From assembly GCA_039105265.1 (NCBI GenBank), contig JAPFFF010000066.1, forward strand, positions 248,001 through 312,000: a DNA stretch of 64,000 nucleotides, written 5' to 3'. A model generated the notes under the pieces. It was not told the origin of the DNA. It was given only the letters and a program-made list of their open reading frames with translations, and did not search any database. The position numbers and the translations under genes are program-made. The DNA is from Tritrichomonas musculus. Its lineage: Eukaryota; Parabasalia; Tritrichomonadida; Tritrichomonadidae. Within the stretch, counting starts at the first letter, position 1, and the number at the start of each line of letters is the position of its first letter. Positions 37,640 through 47,511 of this stretch are shown piece after piece.

Positions 37640-40600
37640 TTATATTTCTATTCCAAATCCTTCATAAAATACGGAGTTGATATCTAAGACATTTTTTTGA
37701 TTCATATTTATTCTCTTTTGTTTTAGAAATTCAGAAAGTGAAACAAATTCATATAAATGATTATATAAAAAATATTTATCTCTATAATACTCATAAGAAT
37801 AATAATAAAATGTGAAATCGTCTGTTGATTGAAATAAATCTAAAAAGCGGAATATTGAAGATAAATCTGCTTTTGATTTTTTACTGTTGAGTTCTCTAAC
37901 ATGTTTTTCAATTTCTTCTAGTTGAAAACCAAATTTTTTGATTAATGCCAAGCATAATAATATACATGAATGAGGAAATTGATCAAATGATTTAAATAGC
38001 AATTCAATTGCTTTATCAATTTTATTTTCATAAGATTCATCATAAATATAAATGTTTGCTAAGTTGTACATTGATAAAATATCATTTTTTTGTCGAATGG
38101 CTTCTTCAAGGTATTCAATAGCATTTGCAGTTCTCGCTCGTATTTCATCTCCATAACCGTTTTTGTAAATGATTGCAAGATTATTTTTTGCATACTGATC
38201 ATTAAATGATGAGCCTTCATTGTAATAATGAATTGCTTTTCGAATGTCTCTTGTAATATAATCACCTTTATGATAAAAATATCCAGCACAAAAATGAGCA
38301 TTCTTTAAACGATTTTTTGAAGCAAGTTCAATGAAAAATATGCCTTTTTTAATATTTTTTGGTATGAACATTCCTTCAAAAGATAGTATTCCCAGAATAA
38401 ATTGTGCTTGTGGATCATTTTTATTTGCAGCGAATGAATAATAATGAATTGCTTTGTTGATATCTCGTGAAATATATTTGCCTTCATCATAAATAAGACC
38501 CAGATGAAATTGGGCTTTTGGATCATTTTGATTTGCAGCGAGTGAATAATAATGAATTGCTTTGTTGATATCTCGTGAAATATATTTGCCTTCACAATAA
38601 ATAAGACCCAGATGAAATTGTGCTTGTGGAATATTTTGATTTGCAGCGAGTGAATAATAATGAATTGCTTTGTTGATATCTCGTGAAATATATTTGCCTT
38701 CATCATAAATAAGACCCAGATGAAATTGTGCTTGTGGATCATTTTGATTTGCAGCGAGTGAATAATAATGAATTGCTTTGTTGATATCTCGTGAAATATA
38801 TTTGCCTTCAATGTAAATAAAACCCAGATTATTTTGTGCTTGTGGATAATTTTGATTTGCAGCGAGTGAATAATAATGAATTGCTTTGTTGATATCTCGT
38901 GAAATATATTTGCCTTCACAATAAATAAGACCCAGATTAAATTGGGCTTTTGGATCATTTTGATTTGCAGCGAGTGAATAATAATGAATTGCTTTGTTGA
39001 TATCTCGTGAAATATATTTGCCTTCACAATAAATAAGACCCAGATGAAATTGTGCTTGTGGAATATTTTGATTTGCAGCGAGTGAATAATAATGAATTGC
39101 TTTGTTGATATCTCGTGAAATATATTTGCCTTCACAATAAATAAGACCCAGATTATTTTGTGCTTGTGGATCATTTTGATTTGCAGCGAGTGAATAATAA
39201 TGAATTGCTTTGTTGATATCTCGTGAAATATATTTGCCTTCAATGTAAATAAAACCCAGATTATTTTGTGCTTGTGGAATATTTTGATTTGCAGCGAGTG
39301 AATAATAATGAATTGCTTTGTTGATATCTCGTGAAATATATTTGCCTTCATCATAAATAAGACCCAGATTAAATTGGGCTTTTGGATCATTTTGATTTGC
39401 AGCGAGTGAATAATAATGAATTGCTTTGTTGATATCTCGTGAAATATATTTGCCTTCACAATAAATAAGACCCAGATTAAATTGGGCTTTTGGATCATTT
39501 TGATTTGCAGCGAGTGAATAATAATGAATTGCTTTGTTGATATCTCGTGAAATATATTCACCTTCATCATAAATAAGACCCAGATGAAATTGGGCTTTTG
39601 GATCATTTTGATTTGCAGCGAGTGAATAATAATGAATTGCTTTGTTGATATCTCGTGAAATATATTTACCTTCAATGTAAATAAAACCCAGATTATTTTG
39701 TGCTTGTGGATAATTTTGATTTGCAGCGAGTGAATAATAATGAATTGCTTTGTTGATATCTCGTGAAATATATTTGCCTTCATCATAAATAAGACCCAGA
39801 TGAAATTGGACTCGAGGATCGTTCATACTTGCGTTTATCGCATAGTAATAATGAAATTGTTTATCAAATGCACATTGAATATATTTATTTCCAAAATAAA
39901 ATGGATCGGAATTAAAACTTGTTTTTATAAATCCAATAAAAGAATTATTAAGTTGAATATTTTGTTGATATTTCAAGAAAAATTCGTGATATATGTCTGA
40001 AATAGGTTTTTCTTTATCAATTTTACTAATGTATTCCAAATACTCATTTTGCTGATCTATTGTTTGTAAATCATTACTCGAATTACCATCATTTAATATA
40101 TATTCAATTACTTTTTTTAGAGAATAAATGTCATTTTTATATGTAAACGTTTTTGAATTACAAATTTCTGGATCTGTGAACTCACCACTTCCTACATCTA
40201 ATGATATTTCCTCATAATTGTCGATTTCTATTAGTCGATCAAAATCAATTAAAACAAGCGTGTTGTTCTCATCAATAATTATATTAGATGGTTTCAAATC
40301 TCTATAGACCATTTTATTGGTGTGGATATACAATATTATTGACATTAATTCATAAATAATTGTGAGCTTTTCGTTAATATTTAGTTGCATTTTTTTAATA
40401 TTATCCAATGTTTTGCCATTTATGTATTCAATAACAATGTAGTTTTTATTTTCATTTTTGACTTGTCCATAATATTTGGGTATAAAAGGATGCTTTATTT
40501 TAGTGTAGTTTGCCTTTTCTCGATCAATCCATCTAGGAGCATCAATATCTATTATATGTTGCTTTTTGATAACATACAATTCTTCATTCTTGATGTGGTA

Positions 40601-41227
40601 AATAAGAGTACACATAAATGTTCCCCAAGCCAAATCTCTTAATTCGACATATTCATTTTCATCTATGTCAAATTCAATTGAATTTGTTTTGTTCTTTACA
40701 TCTAATATGAATTGCTTGATGCGATTTTTATTTAATTTAAAGTAACTTTTTTTAATCAAATATGCAGAAATGCATGGAACAATCTTTCCCCAGGTTTTTT
40801 TCATTGTGTTTTGGGATGAAGTAAATAATAAATTTTGAACAAAATAATCTGATAATTTTTTTATTTCTTTTTCAAAATTATTTGATTTACCTTTGGAATT
40901 ATCCTGATTTGACAAGAAACATACCGAAATTTCGTAATTGATTTCATATATTTGTGTAAGAAGAGAATCTATTTTTTCAGAATATTCTTGAATTATTAAT
41001 GTTTTTTCAAATCCTAAAATCATGTAATTTTCGATTTGTTTAATTACCATTACTTTTGATTCTTTGAGTTTTTGAATAAAATTTTGTTTCTCTAAATCAT
41101 TAAGAGAATTAATATCAGAGATATTCAGAATTTTATAATTTTGAATGACACCTTTTAGTAAAGGGTTTTTGAATTCCGCCTTTGTACTGTTTAAAAAATC
41201 GAAAATTTTGAAGAAATCTTCAATCAT
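37640..41227 (-). CDS. protein kinase with Sel1-like repeat array
   Basis: A 1,195-residue protein. Residues 1-190 are a helical N-terminal region shared in style with the kinase-Sel1 gene at 50169. The kinase domain spans about residues 190-400: VIKK (Lys221 or 222), VYRDLKPSN with Asp310, and IDFD with Asp328 where DFG is usual. The glycine loop is not canonical. From about residue 478, 13 consecutive 36-residue Sel1 units follow, almost identical to each other, then about five divergent units to residue 1,110. The protein ends NSVFYEGFGIEI, a tail shared with the gene at 50169. Sel1 repeats form a helical superhelix for protein binding, and this architecture is typical of trichomonads. Activity is likely but the DFD change is unusual. 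Confidence 0.9.
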   Translation of the reverse strand: MIEDFFKIFDFLNSTKAEFKNPLLKGVIQNYKILNISDINSLNDLEKQNFIQKLKESKVMVIKQIENYMILGFEKTLIIQEYSEKIDSLLTQIYEINYEISVCFLSNQDNSKGKSNNFEKEIKKLSDYFVQNLLFTSSQNTMKKTWGKIVPCISAYLIKKSYFKLNKNRIKQFILDVKNKTNSIEFDIDENEYVELRDLAWGTFMCTLIYHIKNEELYVIKKQHIIDIDAPRWIDREKANYTKIKHPFIPKYYGQVKNENKNYIVIEYINGKTLDNIKKMQLNINEKLTIIYELMSIILYIHTNKMVYRDLKPSNIIIDENNTLVLIDFDRLIEIDNYEEISLDVGSGEFTDPEICNSKTFTYKNDIYSLKKVIEYILNDGNSSNDLQTIDQQNEYLEYISKIDKEKPISDIYHEFFLKYQQNIQLNNSFIGFIKTSFNSDPFYFGNKYIQCAFDKQFHYYYAINASMNDPRVQFHLGLIYDEGKYISRDINKAIHYYSLAANQNYPQAQNNLGFIYIEGKYISRDINKAIHYYSLAANQNDPKAQFHLGLIYDEGEYISRDINKAIHYYSLAANQNDPKAQFNLGLIYCEGKYISRDINKAIHYYSLAANQNDPKAQFNLGLIYDEGKYISRDINKAIHYYSLAANQNIPQAQNNLGFIYIEGKYISRDINKAIHYYSLAANQNDPQAQNNLGLIYCEGKYISRDINKAIHYYSLAANQNIPQAQFHLGLIYCEGKYISRDINKAIHYYSLAANQNDPKAQFNLGLIYCEGKYISRDINKAIHYYSLAANQNYPQAQNNLGFIYIEGKYISRDINKAIHYYSLAANQNDPQAQFHLGLIYDEGKYISRDINKAIHYYSLAANQNIPQAQFHLGLIYCEGKYISRDINKAIHYYSLAANQNDPKAQFHLGLIYDEGKYISRDINKAIHYYSFAANKNDPQAQFILGILSFEGMFIPKNIKKGIFFIELASKNRLKNAHFCAGYFYHKGDYITRDIRKAIHYYNEGSSFNDQYAKNNLAIIYKNGYGDEIRARTANAIEYLEEAIRQKNDILSMYNLANIYIYDESYENKIDKAIELLFKSFDQFPHSCILLCLALIKKFGFQLEEIEKHVRELNSKKSKADLSSIFRFLDLFQSTDDFTFYYYSYEYYRDKYFLYNHLYEFVSLSEFLKQKRINMNQKNVLDINSVFYEGFGIEI
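38393..39796 (-). repeat. 13 tandem 108-bp units (Sel1 repeats) in the kinase gene
   Basis: Each 108-bp unit encodes one 36-residue Sel1 repeat with the invariant core YISRDINKAIHYYSLAANQN. Variation sits in two places: the loop IYDEG / IYCEG / IYIEG, and the linker DPKAQFHL / IPQAQFHL / YPQAQNNL / DPQAQNNL. Because 108 is a multiple of three, other frames also stay open (a 493-codon shadow frame), which is not a gene. Confidence 0.95.
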
Positions 41228-41307
41228 AGAAGCGTTGATTGTTTTTGAATAAAGTTTAAAATTTTTTGAACTTTTTAAATGTCTTGTTTTCAGGAATAAT
41301 TCAATTT

Positions 41308-41458
41308 TTTAAATTGTCTTGTTTTTTTTAAATTGTCTTGTTTTTTTAAATTGTCTTGTTTTTTTAAATTGTCTTGTTTTTTTAAATTGTCTTGTTTTTT
41401 TAAATTGTCTTGTTTTTTTTTTAAATTGTCTTGTTTTTTAAATTGTCTTGTTTTTTAA
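41308..41458. repeat. tandem repeat, about 18-bp unit, TTTTTTTAAATTGTCTTG
   Basis: About eight units of a T run plus AAATTGTCTTG, with T-run length varying between units. It lies between the start of the kinase-Sel1 gene and its decayed inverted copy. Confidence 0.85.
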
Positions 41459-41491
41459 ATGCCATATTTTTTTTTATCATTAAACGCTTCT

Positions 41492-41656
41492 ATGATTGTC
41501 TTCGATTTCTTCAAAATTTTCGATTTTTTAAACAATACAAAGCGAAATTTCAAAATATTTTGTTTAAAAAGACATTCAAAGTTTCATCGAAATATTATAA
41601 ATAAATTATATTGTATAAATAAATGCTCAACCCAAAGACATAAAAATAAATATTAA
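41492..41656 (+). pseudogene. decayed head-to-head copy of the kinase-Sel1 gene start
   Basis: The plus strand encodes MIVFDFFKIFDFLNNTKRNF, close to MIEDFFKIFDFLNSTKAEF, the N-terminus of the minus-strand gene starting at 41227. The five bases before the ATG (CTTCT) and GATTGTCTTC also recall the gene's flank. Similarity fades after about 35 codons and the frame ends at 41656. It is an inverted partial duplication that has lost the rest of the gene. Confidence 0.75.
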
Positions 41657-42715
41657 ACAGTATTATACAAATTAAATTGAATGTCCCATTCTCTCCAAAA
41701 ATTCAACATAATAATATGCTTTAATTCTCTTTATTTTTTATAGTATTTTATTGTTATTTTTAATTAGACTTGTTATTCTTCGATTCTCGAGATTGATAAT
41801 TGATTGACTTTTTGATATCGATACATAAATATGCACAGATTCTCGAGATCGATTTCAGAGATCGAGAATTTTGTTTCTCAGCTTTTGATATCAAAATTTT
41901 CAATTAAACTTTTTGATAAATATATGATCGTAATTCAATCTCATATATTTCATAAAAAAAAATGTATTTTGTGATTCTAATCTTAAAATAAATATAGAAT
42001 CATTATATTATTTTTTTTAATTATTTTAAAATCACAAATACCAATTATAAAAAAAGATAAATCTGTTTGAGATCTCGAGATCTCGGTAATCGATGCAATA
42101 ATTGCAAAAGAAATCAACAGATACGAGAAAAAACGTGAGACCTCTTTACACCAAGTTATTTTATGGCGTTTTCTACATATACAAAGCTCCAACACGATAA
42201 AATACATAAACTTACTTGGAATTGAAATAAGAATGAAGTGTATCAATTTCGAACAACATTCACCTTTGCAATGCCAATCCAGAAAAAAACATCTTTATTG
42301 ATGAAGATTCCTAACCACACATATGCTTCTTTGATTTATCAAGATTTCTTAAAAAAAGGAGTTGATTCAAAGGCTGATGTTTATTCGTACTCACTGATTC
42401 CAATGATTGGAATTAAAACCTGTAGTTGAAGGGAATATACTCTTTATTGCTTTTTTCAATGAAATCTATCATTTATCTCAAAATTTTACATTCAAAATTA
42501 TTGAATTTAATAGTTTTTTTTTTCTATTCTTTCAAAATTATTTCTTATTCTATATCAAAATTAAAATTAAATTTATATTTATTTTTATATAAAATATATT
42601 TTTAATATAAAATAAATTTATTTATTTATATTTAAATTCATCATACAATGAGTGTTTATCAATATATTTACAAAATATTATTCCAATAAATTCAGTTAAA
42701 GAAATTTTAAATCTA
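41657..42715. other. intergenic region with palindromes and kinase debris
   Basis: No intact gene. It contains the 16-bp perfect palindrome GAGATCTCGAGATCTC at 42069-42084 and further TCTCGAGAT words at about 41,785 and 41,840. A kinase remnant is listed separately. The 130 bases before 42716 are almost pure A/T. Confidence 0.5.
42262..42460 (+). pseudogene. protein kinase fragment (subdomain VIII-IX region)
   Basis: The plus strand reads FLKKGVDSKADVYSYSLIPM then, in another frame, MELKPVVEGNILF. K-A-D-V-Y-S-Y-S is the kinase D-V-W-S-F/Y-G-like motif, and GIKPVVEGN matches the stretch that follows it in TKL-type kinases. Frames are broken and no other kinase motif is left. Confidence 0.5.
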
Positions 42716-44137
42716 ATGAGTGAAATACATTTAGAAGATATAGATAAAGAGCACCCAATGTGCTCTACACAAGAAAGGATACCTCTAGATCGGAAAAAAA
42801 GCAATGTTGGTCCAGATGGTTTTCCTGTTAAATTTAGCTCAAAAGAAGATATTTTGGAAACACCTTATTACGATGATGGCGGTGAAGAGGAAGAAAAAAA
42901 AGAAACCAAAAGTGTCAGCGATAAAGCACCAGATGAAGTCAAGCCAAAAACTCTTGGAAGTTTTTCGACAATTATGAATATAATGAATTCCATTTTAGGC
43001 GCAGGAATTTTGAGTGTACCGAATACTTTTGTTAACAGTGGTGTTATTCCCTCAATTATATTATTATTAATTATGGCAATATTATCGCTTATAGCCACAG
43101 ATATGGTAATTTCATTAGCATTTAAAACTCAAACGACTGGATTAGCGGAACTTACTAACAAAATTCTAGGCAAAGTAGGCACCCTTATTCTAACCATACT
43201 CAATTTATTATTTCTTTTAACAGCTCTTGTTGCCTATCTTGTATTAGCGGGCGATATGATTACCTCTTGGTTTGAACTAGGGAACATTGATCTTACCCCG
43301 CTTCCATATCATGCATTAATGGAACTTATTTACGGAATTATTCCCATTTCTCTCACCATTCCTCGCGATATCAGTTTTTTACATTATTTTTCAACGGCGA
43401 CCGTTGTCTGTATAATTTTTTTCTGTATTGTAATGATCTATAAAGTTGCCAAATATAACGATATCAACTCAACAGTTGTTATGTCAAAACTCGATATCAA
43501 ATTATTTAGCTCCATTTCAATTTACGGCCTTTCATTTGCCTTACCTGCAGTTGTCCTACCCGCCATTCGTTTATACACGCCAAAAGTGAAAAAGCGATGG
43601 TTTGTTTCAATGATCGGAATAATCATCGCAACCGTCTTTTACCTAGTTCCCGGTTTGTCAGGTTATTTCATATTTGGTGTTGACACCGATGGAAACATAT
43701 TGAAAAATTTCAAGTCGAATGACGTAATAATGATCATATGTCGCGCATGCTTCTTCATCATCGTAACCTGCGCTTACCCAATGATATCACAGAGTGTGCA
43801 GGCGATGTGGTCACAGCTCATATTTAAAAAAGATCAGCCATCAACTCTTCCTGTGAAAAAAAGGGTCGTTGTCTTGATTTTGACCAATTTGATACCTTTG
43901 CTTATTGCAATGTTCTTGCCAAGCGCCAAGCCGGCGCTTTCAATAGGCGGAGCACTCGGTGGCTGCTTGGTGGACTTCGCTTTCCCTGCACTTGAGTACA
44001 TCATGTATTATAAAAATGACCTCGGATGGAGAAATTACAAAATTATCCTGTCTTTGTTGTTCTTTATCTTTGGAATTGTATGCTGCGTAATTGCTACTTA
44101 TCAGTCAATTGTTGACGCTATTGATGCTTTTTCTTGA
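42716..44137 (+). CDS. amino acid/auxin permease family transporter (SLC38-like)
   Basis: A 473-residue protein. The first 80 residues are polar and acidic with runs of Glu and Lys. The membrane part starts at LGSFSTIMNIMNSILGAGIL, the hallmark first helix of the AAAP/Aa_trans family, in which the broken helix with GAGIL binds the amino-acid substrate and often sodium. About ten to eleven hydrophobic segments follow, with a short charged loop near FKKDQPSTLPVKKRVVV. It is probably in the plasma or lysosomal membrane and moves neutral amino acids; exact substrate unknown. The start at 42716 is the first ATG after stops. GC content rises toward the 3' half. Confidence 0.88.
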   Translation: MSEIHLEDIDKEHPMCSTQERIPLDRKKSNVGPDGFPVKFSSKEDILETPYYDDGGEEEEKKETKSVSDKAPDEVKPKTLGSFSTIMNIMNSILGAGILSVPNTFVNSGVIPSIILLLIMAILSLIATDMVISLAFKTQTTGLAELTNKILGKVGTLILTILNLLFLLTALVAYLVLAGDMITSWFELGNIDLTPLPYHALMELIYGIIPISLTIPRDISFLHYFSTATVVCIIFFCIVMIYKVAKYNDINSTVVMSKLDIKLFSSISIYGLSFALPAVVLPAIRLYTPKVKKRWFVSMIGIIIATVFYLVPGLSGYFIFGVDTDGNILKNFKSNDVIMIICRACFFIIVTCAYPMISQSVQAMWSQLIFKKDQPSTLPVKKRVVVLILTNLIPLLIAMFLPSAKPALSIGGALGGCLVDFAFPALEYIMYYKNDLGWRNYKIILSLLFFIFGIVCCVIATYQSIVDAIDAFS

Positions 44138-44810
44138 TCTTCATGAAATTGAATTTTTTTTTTTTATTTTTGTAAAATTTATATATTATATATTAAAAAT
44201 CAGTTCAATTATATAATTCATTGCTTTTTTTTTTTTACTTCATCATTCAAATTTAAAATAAAGAAAGGAGAGAATCTTGCAGACTTTGGCATTGCCACCA
44301 ATTGAGAGAATCTTGTTGATATTTTGGCACATCAACCAATACCAAACAACAACCTTTACATATCTTTCAATGATGACTTCATTCTTCGAAAATCAAATGA
44401 AAAAAGGGACATTTTTGATGTGTTGTGTGATATCATATAAATATATTTTTTTTTTTTTTTTATGGATATGAAATGATAAAAAAAACATTGACTTTCTTGA
44501 ATATTCACAAATTCAGGAATCAAAAACTTAACATATCCGCCAAATCTTGATGAACTAAAAAATGGATGGTCTGAAAAATCAGGTAAAAAAGATATAAAAT
44601 TTATGCCAAACAACAAATACCTTATGGGACATTATAGAGAAATCATTCTTAGAAATCATTTATGTATTCAAAAAAAAGATCGTTTTTCTTTTTGATAACC
44701 TTGTTTTTTTATTGGCTTCTCCTATTCAAAATAAACTATATTTTCTTCATTAATAAATAGGTTTCAAAAAGAATGTAAGCATAATTTAAATAATTTATAA
44801 AATGTAGAAT
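44138..44810. other. intergenic region holding a kinase remnant
   Basis: Poly-T/A-rich 3' flank of the transporter, then kinase debris (listed separately). From 44,691 nothing further is recognised. Confidence 0.5.
44268..44690 (+). pseudogene. protein kinase C-lobe remnant
   Basis: Coding-like pieces in order on the plus strand: GAGAATCTTGCAGACTTTGG gives ENLADFG and continues IATN. Then another frame gives SFNDDFILRKSNEKRDIFDV and LCDII, the subdomain IX region. After a poly-T interruption comes NLTYPPNLDELKNGWSEKSG and then GHYREIILRN. The order matches a kinase from the DFG motif to its C-terminal end, with frames lost. Confidence 0.55.
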
Positions 44811-44915
44811 AATAAAGTGCGTTCATAATTAAGAAAGTATTTTTTGAATAAGCTCATAGAAATATTGAATGAGTTTTCACAATTTTAACTTTCCTAATAG
44901 TGGACACACTTTATT
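44811..44915. mobile_element. small fold-back/MITE-like repeat (105 bp), imperfect 30-bp TIRs
   Basis: AATAAAGTGCGTTCATAATT at the left matches, with several differences, the reverse complement of the right end (AATAAAGTGTGTCCACTATT), and the match continues to AAGAAAGT versus AGGAAAGT. TA is present close to both ends but not at exactly the same distance, so a Tc1/mariner origin is only suggested. Confidence 0.5.
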
Positions 44916-44918
44916 TAT

Positions 44919-45128
44919 AGACCTCTTAGTTAAGAAAGGTGGCCGTTAATTATTATTCTATCCAATTCTATCAAATTTGTTATCTCCTCTCAAACTTTGT
45001 TGGGATTTTGAGAGAAAAATAAATTTTTTAAATTTGTAAGAAGCATTCAAAACATAAGGAAGTTTGAAATAAAATAACGAACTTTGAGACAAGTATATTA
45101 ACGGCCACCTTTCTTAACTAAGAGGTCT
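44919..45128. mobile_element. MITE (210 bp) with perfect 32-bp terminal inverted repeats
   Basis: AGACCTCTTAGTTAAGAAAG plus GTGGCCGTTAAT at 44919-44950 recurs without mismatch in reverse complement at 45097-45128. No matching target duplication was found at the borders (TTTATTTAT versus TGTAAATAG), so it may be old at its flanks or of a type with unusual duplication. The interior, including CTCTCAAACTTTGTTGGG and AACGAACTTTGAGACAAG, is itself loosely inverted. Confidence 0.75.
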
Positions 45129-45910
45129 TGTAAATAGAATTGGGCGGTTATCAATATAATTCAATTTTAATCTTATTCAAATTATTATTTTGATATTATC
45201 TTGAAATGAAATAAAATAAAGCATATATTAAAATAAATATTTATATATTAATTATAATTATATTAATAATAATATATTTTATAATTAAAATATTAAAATA
45301 TTATTTATATAAATCATCAATTTTAGTTGAAATATTTCTTTTCAAATTTAAAAACTTTTGTTAATAATATTCAAAATTGTGAAATTATTATTATTAAATC
45401 AAAAATTCTCAATAAGTAATTATATATATATAAATATCTTGAAAATAAATGAATAAAATATTATATATATACAATAATATAGTTTAATTATATAATTTAT
45501 AAAATATATAATAAATTGTATTTGAATATCTTAGCTAAATCTCTTTATGAATACCTCATATATATACTAATATAGTTTGAACATTTATTTGAGGTTTGAA
45601 ATGTGATTTAATAACATAATAGTATAATCCAAAAAAAAAAAAAAAGTTGTTATAATTATTTTTTTTTTCAGTTAAAAACTCTAAAAAAAATAAAAAAAGA
45701 GTATTAGCATTAAAAATGTCATAAATATTTTAAAAATCTATATATATTGAGGAAAAAACAATATGGTTATAGATAATCTAACTCTTTTAATTGAACGTAA
45801 CCATTATTCATCATTCAATTTGTAACAAAAATTTCAGAGGAATAAAAAAATAAAAATGAAAATTGTTAATAAATATTGAAGGTGCGTTATGAATTTATTC
45901 AGCATAAGAT
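45129..45910. other. very AT-rich intergenic region
   Basis: No gene seen. Long TA/ATA-rich stretches (45,230-45,560), poly-A at about 45,632-45,645. It is the 5' flank of the transporter at 45911. Confidence 0.6.
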
Positions 45911-47113
45911 ATGATTTTATCAAGAAATCTATTATATATTTTAATTGTCGCCAGTTTACCTTTTCAATTTGCGTTTCATCTAAGCTTTTTTAGTTATAGC
46001 GCTCCTTTGGTTCAAGCTGATTGGATTTTAGACAAAAAAGCAAAAAAGCTATTAGATGTTGCGAATTTAATTACCAAATACACAGCCGCAATAAGTCCTA
46101 TTTGTTATATATTTATAAGTTACAAAATCAAAAATAGGCGACTTTTAATCTCAATACTTTTTTTAATAAGTGGAATAATCTGGCTAGTTTATTTAGCAAT
46201 TAACCAAAATAATTTATGGCTAAGTATACTATTAAGATGTTTAAATGGAATAATTCTAGGCGTTTTCCAATCAGCTCAAATGCTGTATTTAATGCACTTT
46301 TCAGAAGAAAAACTGAATGGCTTCCATGGCAGCTTTGTAGAAGTCGCAATAACATTATCAATAAGTATATTGAATATCTTACTTTCATGTATACATTGGA
46401 AAATAGTTTCAGTTATATTATCAGTACAATCTTTTATATTTGGGGGATTAATTTGGCTCATTCCAGAAGTTAAAGTTATTCCCAAATCATATTCCCGCCA
46501 ATATATATACAAACAACCATTTCTCAAATATACCATAATAATGATTTTGATCATGACGATCCAACTTTTTTCAGGTATCGGGTTTATGATAGATAACACA
46601 CCACGATTGCTCAAATCAATTGGTATTGAATTGAGCTCCTATATTCAAATAGCACTCTCTAATTTTATAAGTTGTCTTACTGCATTCATCAGTGCCTTCA
46701 TAATTGACGCTGTAGGTGTCAGTTACATGTGGGCCTTTTCATCTTTTGGCACGGTTCTCAGTCTCGTAATCTACGATATTACATTGAGAGTCGATTGTCC
46801 AAAATGGGTTGGAGTTTTCGGGGTATTTCTTTATTTTCTCTTCTTTGGATTCGGAGAGGGAACGATTCCGTGGATGTTGAGTGGTTTACTTTTTCCAGAA
46901 TCTTTGATGATTGAGAGTGCAAGTATTCTAACGTTCACAAACAGATTCATGGACATCTGGTTCGATTATTTCCTCAAGGCGGTGACCAAAGCCCTTGGTG
47001 AATTTGGTTCGATTGCGTTCAATGCCGCTGTGAGCTTATTTGGAATTTGGTTTGGCTTGTATTTCATTCCAAATTTGAAGAAAAATTATATTGAAAGTAT
47101 TACTGTTTTTTAA
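45911..47113 (+). CDS. MFS-like membrane transporter
   Basis: A 400-residue protein with about eleven or twelve hydrophobic segments. There is no long polar N-terminus; helix 1 starts almost at once (NLLYILIVASLPFQFAFHLS), as in sugar porter-type MFS proteins. The stretch LLRCLNGIILGVFQSAQMLY fits helix 4, and FGEGTIPWMLSGLLFPESLM fits helix 10 of sugar porters. Hallmark sugar-porter motifs such as GRR between helices 2 and 3 are weak (KIKNRRLLIS). The protein is shorter than the usual 450-500 residues, mainly in loops. Family assignment is fair; substrate is unknown. Confidence 0.75.
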   Translation: MILSRNLLYILIVASLPFQFAFHLSFFSYSAPLVQADWILDKKAKKLLDVANLITKYTAAISPICYIFISYKIKNRRLLISILFLISGIIWLVYLAINQNNLWLSILLRCLNGIILGVFQSAQMLYLMHFSEEKLNGFHGSFVEVAITLSISILNILLSCIHWKIVSVILSVQSFIFGGLIWLIPEVKVIPKSYSRQYIYKQPFLKYTIIMILIMTIQLFSGIGFMIDNTPRLLKSIGIELSSYIQIALSNFISCLTAFISAFIIDAVGVSYMWAFSSFGTVLSLVIYDITLRVDCPKWVGVFGVFLYFLFFGFGEGTIPWMLSGLLFPESLMIESASILTFTNRFMDIWFDYFLKAVTKALGEFGSIAFNAAVSLFGIWFGLYFIPNLKKNYIESITVF

Positions 47114-47300
47114 AATTGTTTTTTATATTGATATTGCTGTTTTTATTTTTCTTGACTGTTTATATATTGAAAAAGTTGTTTTTGACATTCAAATGGGTAA
47201 ATGTTTTTTTTTTTTTTAAAGATATGATGTTCAAAATTAACATCTACAAAATCATCATTATTTGATAAATATCAAGAAAAAGAAGGTAAAAATATTTTTC
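47114..47300. other. 3' flank of the transporter
   Basis: AT-rich with an 11-base T run at about 47,207; nothing else recognised. Confidence 0.4.
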
Positions 47301-47511
47301 AGTTGTTTTGAATGTATAATATTTGATGAATTTGAAATAATTCACTTGCAGAAGTATAAATTTCAATCGGATATGTAGCTTTATCAATAGCAAGATACAT
47401 TTTATGTATTTCTTTTGGTATGAATTTCTCTTTGTATGAATTTTTAGTTTCATGCCTGTTTTTTTTTATGGACTTCATTTAATAAATCTTTTAGAAAAAT
47501 ATTTTCCATTG
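47301..47511 (-). pseudogene. decayed small coding fragment, unknown family
   Basis: The minus strand encodes MENIFLKDLLNEVHKK from about 47,508. A run of A bases shifts the frame, then HETKNSYKEKFIPKEIHKMY followed by LAIDKATYPIEIYTSASELF and QIHQILYIQNN and a stop near 47,301. The composition is protein-like but I do not recognise the family. A further coding-like piece, NEIIFGPSNEAT, lies upstream at about 47,600-47,640. Confidence 0.45.

Noticed and set aside
38305-39786. 493-codon frame overlapping the Sel1 array
   Set aside because: It is the other frame of a 108-bp repeat; a period divisible by three keeps it open. The repeat makes no sense as a protein family and the kinase frame is continuous on both sides.
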